A DNA stretch of 64,000 nt from Pseudoalteromonas viridis. Its GTDB lineage: Bacteria; Pseudomonadota; Gammaproteobacteria; Enterobacterales; Alteromonadaceae. Positions 9,324-18,169 of the stretch are shown piece by piece. How positions within the stretch are numbered: position 1 is the first letter of the stretch; every line of letters starts with the position of its first letter. The DNA is taken from NCBI RefSeq assembly GCF_017742995.1, contig NZ_CP072425.1:1178001-1242000 (forward strand), given 5' to 3'. The notes beneath the pieces were generated by a model. That model was not told the origin of the DNA. It worked only from the letters and a program-made list of their open reading frames with translations, and did not search any database. The position numbers and the translations under genes were made by a program.

Positions 9324-9587
9324 ATGAAAAACAACAACCACATCAGGAACCAGAAGGTCAACCGCATGCTAAGAGCGCTACAGGCAAACCTGCGCAACCT
9401 AAGGCGCGATCACAAACTCTCCCAGGCCCAACTGGCCGCTAAACTGAATGTGGATCAATCCACCATCAGCAACTTCGAATCCGGCAGATCGGTCATGACC
9501 ATAGAGCAGATTTATCATCTTCACCTCATGTTCGGCGAAGACTTTACCTGCCCCTGTATTGATTTTATTTTGGGACGGGATGAGTGA
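9324..9587 (+). CDS. Small XRE-family HTH regulator
   Basis: 87 residues; start taken at 9324 because AAAGGA precedes it, although the frame is open from 9300. The core NLRRDHKLSQAQLAAKLNVDQSTISNFESGRS is a classical Cro/C1-type helix-turn-helix. The C-terminus holds a CPCIDF segment. It is divergent from the XRE gene at 8881-9126, across a ~200-base A+T-rich spacer. It precedes the nuclease/helicase pair by 325 bases and could regulate either side. Confidence 0.83.
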   Translation: MKNNNHIRNQKVNRMLRALQANLRNLRRDHKLSQAQLAAKLNVDQSTISNFESGRSVMTIEQIYHLHLMFGEDFTCPCIDFILGRDE

Positions 9588-9911
9588 TATTTTTATGGAC
9601 ACCAATCCTTAACCCATTAACTTATAAAAAATATTTAAAATTTCGGCAGCGTATATTTGCCTCTTATTATCTCATGTGTTTGTTCATACGGAAAACCTAA
9701 CTAAGTCCGCTTATAGTTACCAGAAGTAACTACTTACATTACAAGACATTTATCCAATTGGAGCTCCGCTAACTCTCAAAACACGTAAACTTCAAAAAAT
9801 TTCTAACTTATGTAAAAAATTACCCATACCTATGTTTGAAAACCACCAATGAGTGATACTATAAAAGCTTGCTGTAAGGTAATAAAATCATGAACCTACA
9901 CCGGGTGAAAT
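9588..9911. other. A+T-rich intergenic stretch before the nuclease/helicase pair
   Basis: No gene was found in these ~320 bases. The 3' part carries a sigma70-like promoter (separate entry); the rest is A+T-rich with no hairpin or repeat that I could recognise. Confidence 0.5.
9836..9865 (+). promoter_or_regulatory. Probable sigma70 promoter of the nuclease/helicase operon
   Basis: TTGAAA at 9836-9841 and TATAAA at 9860-9865 are separated by 18 bases, ending 46 bases before the nuclease ATG. Confidence 0.5.
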
Positions 9912-11627
9912 ATGGATCTAAAGGCTATGGAACAATCTGACAGTGGCGGTGTCGCCGCACTCAAAGGATTTACATATCAGAATTTAGCAGCTGCTTATTA
10001 TGTTCTGAGCATGCTTCGAGATAAATCACTAATATCCGTACGCTGCGAAGTTGTAGATGATATTGACTTGGTGTACGACAACAGAATCGAATACGTCCAA
10101 GTCAAAACAACTGACGGTGATTCTAAATGGTGTATCAAAGACTTTGCTGAAGCTACTACTAAAACTATTCCTCCTACGGGGCGTCAAAGGGTCAATCAGA
10201 CTATCAGTCAGGAAGACTCAATTCTGCATAAATCCATCCAATGCGATAAAGATAAATTACCAGGCTTCTTTAGAATGTTGACCCCTAGAGAGGTCACTGA
10301 TTCTCTTCGATACCTTAAGGTCCCATTAAGCGATCGAGGTGAGAAAATCCAAGGAAGAGGACCGCTGTTAAAAAGACTGACAGCTGCCGTCAATCGTCAT
10401 CGCAAAAAACTTCCGCCGTTTTCCTCCCCGAACGGAAATGACACTGAATACTGGCTAGATCATGCAGAGTGGACCGTTATTCCAAATCGAGAACACCTTG
10501 AGCTACTTTGCACAAAGCTCATCCTACAATCAGCCCACCAGAAGGGTATTTACTTATGTGCGAATGAAGACCCTGAGCGTATTCTAGCTTCGTTGCTTAA
10601 AAATGTAACGGATAAAGGAGCAACTTCGAGGGTACTTAAGACCATAGCGAATAAGTCTTACCACCGAAAGGATTTCATCCCATGGTTTAATGCTGAAATT
10701 GAGCATTATGCAAACCTCAGTAGTAGCCATGTAAAAGTGTATTCAACCAGTCGTGCTGAGCTAAAGGCTATTCTTTCATCGTTTTTCTATGATAAAGAGA
10801 TGTATAAGCTTGTGGGTGACAAATCATGCACTGGCCTTCATGGGCAGTATCATCAGAGAAAATACAGCTATAACATCATTGCTAAGAACCTGCACCAATG
10901 GCTACCTGAAGTTCTGTTACTGCCAGGGGAAATTGCAGACAATACCCCTGAAAACCTTACGAGAAAGTTTTCTACCTTTACAAAAAGGTACAGTAAAAAC
11001 GCCGATTTTATCAGCAATCTAGTTTCGAAGGCTTTATTACATTCTACGATCAGAACTGAGTATAAATCGCAACCAATAGCTGCAGTGTTACACATCGATG
11101 ATGCCCAAAAGACCTGCTTTGATAATGTCCATATTGTTTTAGAGGAGCACATTCCAGATAAGCTAATAATGGGATTTAGCGAGCTTATTGGTACTGATAT
11201 TGAAGAGTCACTAGCTGAAATTGTCACTAACTTTGATGACCTAATCGAATCGGAAGCTTTTTCAAGCCAGAAAGAAAAAATACTATCTGCAAAAGATGAT
11301 AGCTACCTACTTGAACACGATATAGATGAGATCCTTGCACCAAATAAGTCTTTAGATGACAGCCTAGACAGGCTACAGTTTGTATTTTTTATTGGGTATG
11401 AGTCAAACCACCTTAAGTGCAATAAGAAAGAAATGGAGGAAACTTACTTAGAAGAGTTGGAAGGTGAAGTCATCCATCAATTTAAGGCTCTCATCGATCA
11501 ACTGATCTTAAAAAATGATTTCTGTGAAGACTTACACATTGAAGTCTATCTATATCCTATTCCGTCATTAGCCTCTCTTATCAGTGCAGTTCAGAAACAA
11601 GGGGAATCGCAATGGACTCTAACCTAA
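9912..11627 (+). CDS. DUF4297/Cap4-like nuclease-domain protein, partner of the overlapping helicase
   Basis: 571 residues. The N-terminus has the pattern of the DUF4297 (Cap4-type) restriction-endonuclease fold: SGGVAALKGFTYQNLAAAYYVL, then DDIDLVYDN and YVQVKTTDG, which supply the Asp and Q-x-K of a PD-(D/E)xK-like site (residues ~11-75). The remaining ~490 residues are helical without a motif I know. The stop overlaps the start of the helicase gene by 16 bases, which implies translational coupling and a shared complex. In defence systems such nucleases cut DNA after a sensor or translocase signal; here the helicase would play that part (inference). Confidence 0.72.
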   Translation: MDLKAMEQSDSGGVAALKGFTYQNLAAAYYVLSMLRDKSLISVRCEVVDDIDLVYDNRIEYVQVKTTDGDSKWCIKDFAEATTKTIPPTGRQRVNQTISQEDSILHKSIQCDKDKLPGFFRMLTPREVTDSLRYLKVPLSDRGEKIQGRGPLLKRLTAAVNRHRKKLPPFSSPNGNDTEYWLDHAEWTVIPNREHLELLCTKLILQSAHQKGIYLCANEDPERILASLLKNVTDKGATSRVLKTIANKSYHRKDFIPWFNAEIEHYANLSSSHVKVYSTSRAELKAILSSFFYDKEMYKLVGDKSCTGLHGQYHQRKYSYNIIAKNLHQWLPEVLLLPGEIADNTPENLTRKFSTFTKRYSKNADFISNLVSKALLHSTIRTEYKSQPIAAVLHIDDAQKTCFDNVHIVLEEHIPDKLIMGFSELIGTDIEESLAEIVTNFDDLIESEAFSSQKEKILSAKDDSYLLEHDIDEILAPNKSLDDSLDRLQFVFFIGYESNHLKCNKKEMEETYLEELEGEVIHQFKALIDQLILKNDFCEDLHIEVYLYPIPSLASLISAVQKQGESQWTLT

Positions 11628-13768
11628 ACCCTCTACTCTGCCTTAACGATGTTCAAAACGAACAGTTAAGTGCTTTCTCTTATCTGAAAAAAGCCAGCGA
11701 CTGTTTATCATCTCCTAAGTTGAATACGCAGGGTCGAGAGCTTTTAATTCGAGCACTAGATCAGTTACCGCTGTTTGAAGAGCATAGCATCTTATTACAA
11801 GATCTGCTTCGAAAGGCAGGGCTGTTCCCATATCTCCAAAAATACTTTACTAACCTACCTCCTGAAAAAGAACTTATTCTTGATATATACAGAAGCAACT
11901 TTGACCACAACTTCATTTTTCATTCAATGCAAGCAAAAGTCTTTAGGCTGTTAACGTCTGGACAAAACGTTGTATTGAGCGCACCAACAAGTATGGGTAA
12001 AAGTGCAATTGTTGACGCATTGATCGCAGAGCGTAAGTTCAACACAATTGTCATTGTAGTCCCAACAATAGCTCTTATCGATGAAACTAGGCGCCGTATC
12101 CAGAGCAAGTTTGGTCAAGAGTATCAAATCATCCATCATGGTTCTCAACTAAAACGCAAAGATAGAGTCATTTATATACTGACTCAAGAACGGGTCAATG
12201 AGAGAGATGACTTGCGCAATATAGACCTATTCATTATTGATGAGTTCTATAAGTTAGCCTACAGCAACGATGAGCCATCGCGGGTTATTGCCCTAAACAT
12301 AGCACTAAGTAAACTGCTCACTATCTCCAAACAATTCTATATGATCGGGCCATATATCGATGCTATTCGAGGAATGGAGAACTTAAGGTGTGACTACACA
12401 TTCATACCTTCCGAGTTTAATACCGTAGCTCTAAACGTTCACAAATATGACATTTCTGCAAATGACATCGAAAGCAAGAATGAACAGCTGGCTAAGATTG
12501 TAGAAAAGCACCAAGAACAAACTATCATTTACTGCAAATCCGCAACTTCAATAGCACAGGTTGCTCAATTCCTTGGCACCTTAGAAAGCGTGAAAGACAA
12601 AAAACTTGGGCCACTTAGGAAATATCATAAATGGTTAGTCAAAAACTATGGTCAGGATTGGACCTGCTCGAAGGCATTAACCAACGGCATTGGCATTCAT
12701 CATGGTGCCCTCCCTCGTGCTATTCAGCAAAAGTCTATCGATTTGTTTAATTCAAAGCAGATAAAGTATTTGCTTTGTACCTCAACAATGATTGAAGGAG
12801 TAAATACAGCGGCAAAAAATATTGTGATTTATGACAATCGCAAAGGTTCACCATCAATCGATAGCTTCACACACAAGAACATCTCAGGTCGTGCTGGGCG
12901 AATGAACCAATACCTTGTTGGTAACGTTTTCTGCCTTGAATCTATTCCGGACAAGGAGGCCCAAGTAGTAGAGCTTCCTTTAGGTCAGCAGAACGATAAC
13001 TCACCAATTAACTTTTTGGCAGGAATTCAGCCAGATCATCTATCTGACCAAAGCAATCAAAGTCTTAGTCTATTTGCACACTCATCCAATATACCTATAG
13101 AGCTAATTCGTAACCATTCATCTTATGATGTTGAAGTCATTTCCGAGGCATATCAGCTAATAACTGAACTATCAGCATCGGATATGAAACTAATAGCTAC
13201 AATGACCAAACCAAGAAAGTATCACCTTGGATTATTTACCCGCTTTATCAAAACAGTTGAGAGTGGCGCACTCAGTAAAGTTAGCCTCCACTTCTACGAC
13301 AATGATGACCTTCAAAACCGATTGAGTTGGTATATTTATGCTGACAACCATAGCTCATATATAAAAGACCGGATTCGTTATATCTACAGATCACGAGAGG
13401 ATGAGAAGTCACGATCTGAAACTACCGATAAAGAACTGAAAATTGCGAGAAACATTTTTAAACACGCTGTTACTAGAGCATTGCTCCTCTTAGAAGATCT
13501 CCTCAACCATGAGATGATGAACTTAGACATTCCACATAAAGCAGATCTAGGCTATCTAGTTCATTTGTTTGAAAACAGTCATTTGACGCCATCATTTTCA
13601 GCATTAGAAGAGATGGGGATCCCCATAGAGACTTTAGAGAAACTCACTACTGAACGATTAAGCGAAGCAAGCATTGACATTCTTACTAGATATTTACGAA
13701 TGTATTATCGGTATTTCTCTAACCTAAGTGAAATAGACCAAAGTTTTATCAAACAAGCAGTATATTAG
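11612..13768 (+). CDS. Superfamily 2 DEAD/DEAH-like helicase of a two-gene defence system
   Basis: 718 residues. Motif I is SAPTSMGKSA (residues ~125-134), motif II is IIDEFYKL (a DExx-box variant with Phe), and motif VI is SGRAGRM, with STMIEGVN before it. The layout (N-terminal ~100-residue domain, two RecA-like domains, long helical C-terminus) resembles HamB-like helicases of Hachiman systems, in which a small nuclease gene precedes the helicase. Here the partner is a DUF4297-like protein rather than the usual HamA, so the exact system name is open. Codon use is A+T-rich, unlike glmS next door, which suggests transfer. Confidence 0.82.
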   Translation: MDSNLNPLLCLNDVQNEQLSAFSYLKKASDCLSSPKLNTQGRELLIRALDQLPLFEEHSILLQDLLRKAGLFPYLQKYFTNLPPEKELILDIYRSNFDHNFIFHSMQAKVFRLLTSGQNVVLSAPTSMGKSAIVDALIAERKFNTIVIVVPTIALIDETRRRIQSKFGQEYQIIHHGSQLKRKDRVIYILTQERVNERDDLRNIDLFIIDEFYKLAYSNDEPSRVIALNIALSKLLTISKQFYMIGPYIDAIRGMENLRCDYTFIPSEFNTVALNVHKYDISANDIESKNEQLAKIVEKHQEQTIIYCKSATSIAQVAQFLGTLESVKDKKLGPLRKYHKWLVKNYGQDWTCSKALTNGIGIHHGALPRAIQQKSIDLFNSKQIKYLLCTSTMIEGVNTAAKNIVIYDNRKGSPSIDSFTHKNISGRAGRMNQYLVGNVFCLESIPDKEAQVVELPLGQQNDNSPINFLAGIQPDHLSDQSNQSLSLFAHSSNIPIELIRNHSSYDVEVISEAYQLITELSASDMKLIATMTKPRKYHLGLFTRFIKTVESGALSKVSLHFYDNDDLQNRLSWYIYADNHSSYIKDRIRYIYRSREDEKSRSETTDKELKIARNIFKHAVTRALLLLEDLLNHEMMNLDIPHKADLGYLVHLFENSHLTPSFSALEEMGIPIETLEKLTTERLSEASIDILTRYLRMYYRYFSNLSEIDQSFIKQAVY

Positions 13769-13840
13769 TTAAAGTGCCCTACATTCCATTGATACTTCAT
13801 TCCATGTAGTTTGGGAAAATAAAGGAAGAAAATCAATGGA

Positions 13841-13864
13841 AAAAAGGCGCTTTCGCGCCTTTTT
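13841..13864. terminator. Bidirectional terminator between helicase and glmS
   Basis: AAAAAGGCGC, loop TTTC, GCGCCTTTTT: a perfect stem flanked by A and T runs between two convergent genes. Confidence 0.9.
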
Positions 13865-13887
13865 TAGTTCAATCAACCTAACCCAAC

Positions 13888-15708
13888 TTACTCTACCGTA
13901 ACTGACTTGGCCAGGTTACGTGGCTGGTCGACGTCGGTGCCTTTGATCACGGCAACGTAATACGACAGTAGCTGTAGCGGGATTGTATAGACAACTGGTG
14001 CGATGATGTCTTCAACGTGATTCACGTTCATTACACGCATGGTGTCGTCTGATGCGAAGTTAGAGTCTTTGTCGGCGAAGACGTAGATGATGCCGCCGCG
14101 GGCGCGGACTTCTTCAACGTTTGACTTCAGCTTTTCAAGCAGCTCGTTGTTTGGCGCTACGACGATGATTGGCATGTCGGCGTCGATCAGAGCCAGTGGG
14201 CCGTGCTTCAGCTCGCCTGCGGCGTAGGCTTCGGCGTGAATGTACGAGATCTCTTTAAGCTTCAGTGCGCCTTCCATTGCGATTGGGTACTGTGAACCAC
14301 GGCCCAGGAACAATGAGTGATGCTTGTCGGCGAATTCTTCTGCCAGCGCTTCGATACCTTCGGCCATGTTCAGTGACTCTTCCAGTTTGTTTGGCAACGT
14401 CTTGATGGCGTTGACGATCACGCTCTGGTCGCGGCCTTTTTCTTGTGCGATTGACGCAGTTAGCATCAATAAGCCCACTAATTGCGTGGTAAACGCTTTG
14501 GTTGACGCTACGCCAATTTCAGCACCAGCTTTGGTCATAAAGGCCAGGTCGGATTCGCGTACCAGTGACGAGCCCGGCACGTTACAAATGGTCATAGAGG
14601 CCATGTAACCCTGCTCTTTAGCCAGACGCAATGCAGCCAGGGTATCGGCGGTTTCGCCAGACTGAGAAATGGTTACAAGTAGGCTATTTTCGTGTACGAA
14701 CGACTCACGGTAGCGGAATTCAGAGGCAATTTCGACATTACAGCTTACGCCTGCGTATTGCTCTAACCAGTAACGCGCCACCATGCCTGAGTGGTAAGAC
14801 GTACCACAGGCGATGATCTGAACGTGTTTAACGTCTTTGAAGATCTGGTTTGCTTTATCACCAAACGCATCTACTGATACTTTGTCGCCATCTAAACGAC
14901 CTTCCAGCGTGTTACGCACGGCCATTGGCTGCTCGTAGATCTCTTTAAGCATGTAGTGGCGGTATTCGCCTTTGCCCGACACATCCTGAGAAATGTTCGA
15001 TTCAACCACTTCACGCTCAACACGCTCGCCGTTGATGTCGTAAATTTCAACCGTATCGCGGGTGATGCGTGCCACATCGCCTTCTTCCAGGAAAATAAAG
15101 TTGCGTGTTACCGCAAGCAGCGCCAGCTGATCAGACGCGATAAAGTTTTCGCCCAGACCTAAGCCAATCACCAGCGGGCTGCCTGAACGGGCCACGATGA
15201 TTTCGTTGTCGTTGGCTTTGTCGAATACCACAGTGCCGTAAGCGCCTTCAAGCTGCTTAACCGCGGCTTTAACCGAGTCCAGCAGAGAGTCGTGCTGCTG
15301 ACGCAGTTGGTGGATCAGGTGAACCATCACTTCGGTGTCGGTATCAGACAGGAAGGTATAGCCATCGTCTTTAAGCACGTTACGCAGTGACTCATGGTTT
15401 TCGATGATACCGTTGTGTACCAGCGCAATTTCGCCGTTTGAAATGTGTGGGTGAGCGTTCACTTCGGTTACACCACCATGTGTAGCCCAGCGTGTGTGCG
15501 CAATACCTGTGTGTCCGCTGACACCGGCTTCGGCCACAGCCGCTTCCAGGTTTACCACTTTGCCCACAGCCTTAACCGTATTCAGGGTGCCTGCTTCGCT
15601 TAGTGCGACACCGGCTGAATCGTATCCACGGTACTCAAGACGCTTTAAACCTTCGATCAAAATACGGTTAACAGGACGTTCTGCTACCGCACCAACTATA
15701 CCACACAT
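13888..15708 (-). CDS. glmS: Glutamine--fructose-6-phosphate aminotransferase (isomerizing)
   Basis: 606 residues, close to the usual 609. It makes glucosamine-6-phosphate from fructose-6-phosphate and glutamine, the first step to UDP-GlcNAc for peptidoglycan and LPS. The N-terminal [12 protein letters not shown] gives the catalytic Cys after Met removal, followed by [15 protein letters not shown] and the THTRWATHG glutaminase motifs. The two SIS domains carry [17 protein letters not shown] and the C-terminal LAKSVTVE. It is directly downstream of a DeoR-type regulator on the same strand (31-base gap). Confidence 0.98.
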   Translation of the reverse strand: MCGIVGAVAERPVNRILIEGLKRLEYRGYDSAGVALSEAGTLNTVKAVGKVVNLEAAVAEAGVSGHTGIAHTRWATHGGVTEVNAHPHISNGEIALVHNGIIENHESLRNVLKDDGYTFLSDTDTEVMVHLIHQLRQQHDSLLDSVKAAVKQLEGAYGTVVFDKANDNEIIVARSGSPLVIGLGLGENFIASDQLALLAVTRNFIFLEEGDVARITRDTVEIYDINGERVEREVVESNISQDVSGKGEYRHYMLKEIYEQPMAVRNTLEGRLDGDKVSVDAFGDKANQIFKDVKHVQIIACGTSYHSGMVARYWLEQYAGVSCNVEIASEFRYRESFVHENSLLVTISQSGETADTLAALRLAKEQGYMASMTICNVPGSSLVRESDLAFMTKAGAEIGVASTKAFTTQLVGLLMLTASIAQEKGRDQSVIVNAIKTLPNKLEESLNMAEGIEALAEEFADKHHSLFLGRGSQYPIAMEGALKLKEISYIHAEAYAAGELKHGPLALIDADMPIIVVAPNNELLEKLKSNVEEVRARGGIIYVFADKDSNFASDDTMRVMNVNHVEDIIAPVVYTIPLQLLSYYVAVIKGTDVDQPRNLAKSVTVE

Positions 15709-15739
15709 AAACTCTCCATTAATTGCACGTTGTGTGTTG

Positions 15740-16510
15740 TCATTCTACCTCTGCACAGATCAGCTGCACGCCACGGGCCTCGATCGCCTGGCGCAAGTCG
15801 GCAGCCAGGTTGTTGTCGGTGATCAAGGTCGTGACCTGATCCCAGGGCAATTCTAAATTCGGTATTCTGCGGCCGATCTTCTCAGATTCGACCAGTACAA
15901 CCACGTCACGGGCCGCTTCGGCCATGACCTGGCTCAACCCCACCAGTTCATTGAACGTGGTGGTGCCCCTTGCCACATCTATGCCGTCGGCACCAATGAA
16001 CAAGGTATCAAAATCATAGGAGCGCAAAACCTGTTCGGCAACCTGCCCCTGAAACGACTCCGAATGGGGGTCCCAGGTGCCACCGGTCATCAATAAGGTA
16101 GGCTCGTTTTCCAGTGCCAACAAGCGGTTGGCAATATTTATGGCATTGGTCATAACCACCAGCCCGCGCTTTTGCGCCAGCTCCGGGATCATGGCGGCTG
16201 TTGTGCGGCCACTGTCGATGATAATGCGATGGTGATCTTTTATCAGCGCGGCGGCGGCTTTAGCAATGGCCACTTTACGCAGCGTATCGCGCTCATCATC
16301 GCTTTTGGCAACAATCTCTTGCGGCAGCGCCACAGCGCCCCCGTAGCGGCGTAGTAGCAGGCCGCTTTTTTCCAATGCGGTTAAATCCTTTCGAATCGTA
16401 ACTTCTGATGTGGCAAATTCACAGGCGAGTGCCTCAACGCTGACTTCGCCTTGCTCGTTTACCATTGCAAGGATTGTGTGTCTGCGTTGTTGTGTATTGC
16501 GCTTGGTCAT
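15740..16510 (-). CDS. DeoR-family transcriptional regulator, probable regulator of glmS
   Basis: 256 residues from the ATG at 16508-16510; the frame is open to 16585 but this start gives the usual family length and begins directly before the DNA-binding domain. The N-terminal winged helix contains [35 protein letters not shown] (split here by family convention as HTH plus LLRRYGGA wing). The C-terminal DeoR sensor domain has the DSGRTTAAM and LFIGADGID motifs that bind phosphosugars. Being upstream of glmS in the same direction it probably controls amino-sugar synthesis, as in related GlmR-like regulators. Confidence 0.88.
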   Translation of the reverse strand: MTKRNTQQRRHTILAMVNEQGEVSVEALACEFATSEVTIRKDLTALEKSGLLLRRYGGAVALPQEIVAKSDDERDTLRKVAIAKAAAALIKDHHRIIIDSGRTTAAMIPELAQKRGLVVMTNAINIANRLLALENEPTLLMTGGTWDPHSESFQGQVAEQVLRSYDFDTLFIGADGIDVARGTTTFNELVGLSQVMAEAARDVVVLVESEKIGRRIPNLELPWDQVTTLITDNNLAADLRQAIEARGVQLICAEVE

Positions 16511-16533
16511 CGTGGTTTTATATAAAGTTATAA

Positions 16534-16583
16534 GTTTCGTTTCGAACGTTGCGGAATTATAGTCGAAACTTACGGTTCGAAAC
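16534..16583. promoter_or_regulatory. TTTCG/TTCGAA repeats upstream of the DeoR regulator (probable operator)
   Basis: GTTTCGTTTCGAACG (16534-16548) is followed by GTCGAAAC and GTTCGAAAC (16562-16583). Clustered TTTCG-type direct and inverted repeats are typical binding sites of DeoR-family regulators, so autoregulation of this gene and glmS is likely. Confidence 0.55.
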
Positions 16584-16616
16584 AAGTTAAATTTTAATCA
16601 TGTTGGGTGGTGTTGG

Positions 16617-17170
16617 TTGGGCTGTGAATTGGGCGTATAAAACCTATCTGCGATGCGGGCTGTGAGTGGTTCCCGGCTCGTTGGCCGGGATGACGGAGAT
16701 GGCTGCGAGTTGGGCATATAAAACCGACCTGTGGTGCGGGCTGTGAGTGGTTCCCGGCTCGTTGGCCGGGATGACGGAGACGGCTGCGGTTGGGCATATA
16801 AAACCTATCTGCGATGTGGGCTGTGAGTGGTTTCCGGCTCGTTGGCCGGGATGACAGAGATGGCTGCGAGTTGGGCATATAAAACCGACCTGTGGTGCGG
16901 GCTGTAAATGGTTCCCGGCTCGTTGGTTGGGATGACGGGGACGGTTGCGGGTTGGGCATATAAAACCGACCTGTGGTGCGGGCTGTAAGTGGTTCCCCGC
17001 TCGTTGGCCGGGATGACGGAGACGGCTGCGGTTGGGCATATAAAACCTATCTGCGATGTGGGCTGTGAGTGGTTCCCGGCTCGTTGGCCGGGATTACGAA
17101 AGACAGCTCGTTGGCCGGGATGACGAAAAAGAGCTGCAGGCTGGGCTAATAAAACCTATCTGCGTGCGGG
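16617..17170. repeat. Tandem array of 80/81-bp hairpin-bearing repeats
   Basis: Six units recur with spacings 81, 80, 81, 81 and 80 bases (the core at 16671, 16752, 16832, 16913, 16994 and 17074), plus a short partial copy at ~17104-17125. Each unit contains CCCGGCTCGTTGGCCGGG, a self-complementary stem, followed by ATGACGGAGA and a spacer with GGGCATATAAAACC. The spacer alternates between two versions (CTATCTGCGATG and GACCTGTGGTG) as if ~161-bp dimers had been duplicated. The reading frames through it on the minus strand are repeat artefacts, not genes. Confidence 0.85.
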
Positions 17171-17239
17171 CTGAAGTTTATGACGCTTGAGTGATCGCCG
17201 CTTTGTTTGGCTTCACATCCGTTAGCAGAATGCTAAAAT

Positions 17240-18022
17240 ATGCCAGTGTATCAAATATGGGAAAATGTGGTGTCGGCTCGGATCAGACAAGAATGGTTAC
17301 TGTCGCTGTGTGGCTGGACGCTGGTGATTGGCTTTTTGACCTTTATTGACTTGCTGCACGACTGGTCGGTGCCCGAAGGCGAGCGACTCAACAACCCGTT
17401 GTGGTGGGCTGTGCAGGAATGGGGCTTGTGGTATCTGTTAACGCCTGCGCTATTTCGTGCGCTGGCCCGGCTGGAACCGGCGCCTCGGGTAGACACCAGT
17501 ACATTTTTGAAAATCATGACAGCCGCCTACTTCATCGCTATGCTGTTACAGGCCTTATTCGATCTGGTCGCGCTGGATGACCCCATTGCTTATACGCTCT
17601 ACTACTTTGCGCCTTCCCATCTGCTGGTGCTGTTCGTGATCACCATTTTATGGCACACCCAACTGCGCACCATTACCGACCCTCAGCAGGATCAGCAAGC
17701 GCTATGGGTCGATCAGGGCCGGGATAAGGCTCTGGTGGCTTACAACGACATCACCCATATTAGTGCAGCCAGCAACTATATGGAGATCCACACCCGCACG
17801 CAGCAATATCTAAAACGTGGCACCCTGAAAGAGCTGATGGCACAACTGCCACCGCAATTTGTCCGCACCCATCGCTCGCACGCGGTTAACCTGTCGGCCA
17901 TTGAGCGGATCCAGAACAAGCCCTCTGGCAGCGCCATTATTCAGCTGTGCGGTGGTGCACAGGTTGCCCTGAGTAAAGGCTACAAGCAGGAGGTAAAAGC
18001 GCGCTTTGTACAAAGTGCCTAA
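17240..18022 (+). CDS. LytTR-domain transcriptional regulator with membrane N-terminus
   Basis: 260 residues. About four membrane segments span residues 20-150. The C-terminus is a LytTR DNA-binding domain (ALVAYNDITHISAASNYMEIHT, YLKRGTLKELMAQLP, FVRTHRSHAVNLSAIERI, ALSKGYKQEV). Membrane-bound LytTR regulators of this design are common in Alteromonadales. There is no histidine kinase beside it. A TonB-receptor-like gene follows 147 bases downstream on the same strand and is a possible target. No good Shine-Dalgarno precedes the ATG. Confidence 0.87.
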   Translation: MPVYQIWENVVSARIRQEWLLSLCGWTLVIGFLTFIDLLHDWSVPEGERLNNPLWWAVQEWGLWYLLTPALFRALARLEPAPRVDTSTFLKIMTAAYFIAMLLQALFDLVALDDPIAYTLYYFAPSHLLVLFVITILWHTQLRTITDPQQDQQALWVDQGRDKALVAYNDITHISAASNYMEIHTRTQQYLKRGTLKELMAQLPPQFVRTHRSHAVNLSAIERIQNKPSGSAIIQLCGGAQVALSKGYKQEVKARFVQSA

Positions 18023-18052
18023 AAAGCATACTCACTATTCGTCCCACATTCA

Positions 18053-18089
18053 CCGGGATGAGAAAACAGCCCCGGTCCATTCATCCCGG
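18053..18089. repeat. Inverted repeat after the LytTR gene
   Basis: CCGGGATGA (18053-18061) and TCATCCCGG (18081-18089) form a 9-bp stem in the gap between two plus-strand genes. The sequence shares the CCGGGATGA core with the array at 16617-17170. It lacks a T run, so termination is doubtful. Confidence 0.45.
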
Positions 18090-18169
18090 ACAGCCACAAT
18101 TTACCCCTAAGCTTTTGTTTACTTTGGTTTGAATCTCGTAATATGGCGCTAACTTTCAAGGAGTGTTGT

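Noticed and set aside
16594..17039. Two minus-strand open frames in the hairpin array
   Set aside because: They are translations of the 80/81-bp repeats in different frames, with no ribosome site and no protein-like character.
16617..17170. CRISPR-like array
   Set aside because: The units are 80/81 bp direct tandem copies, and the spacers are themselves repeated in two types; no cas gene is nearby.
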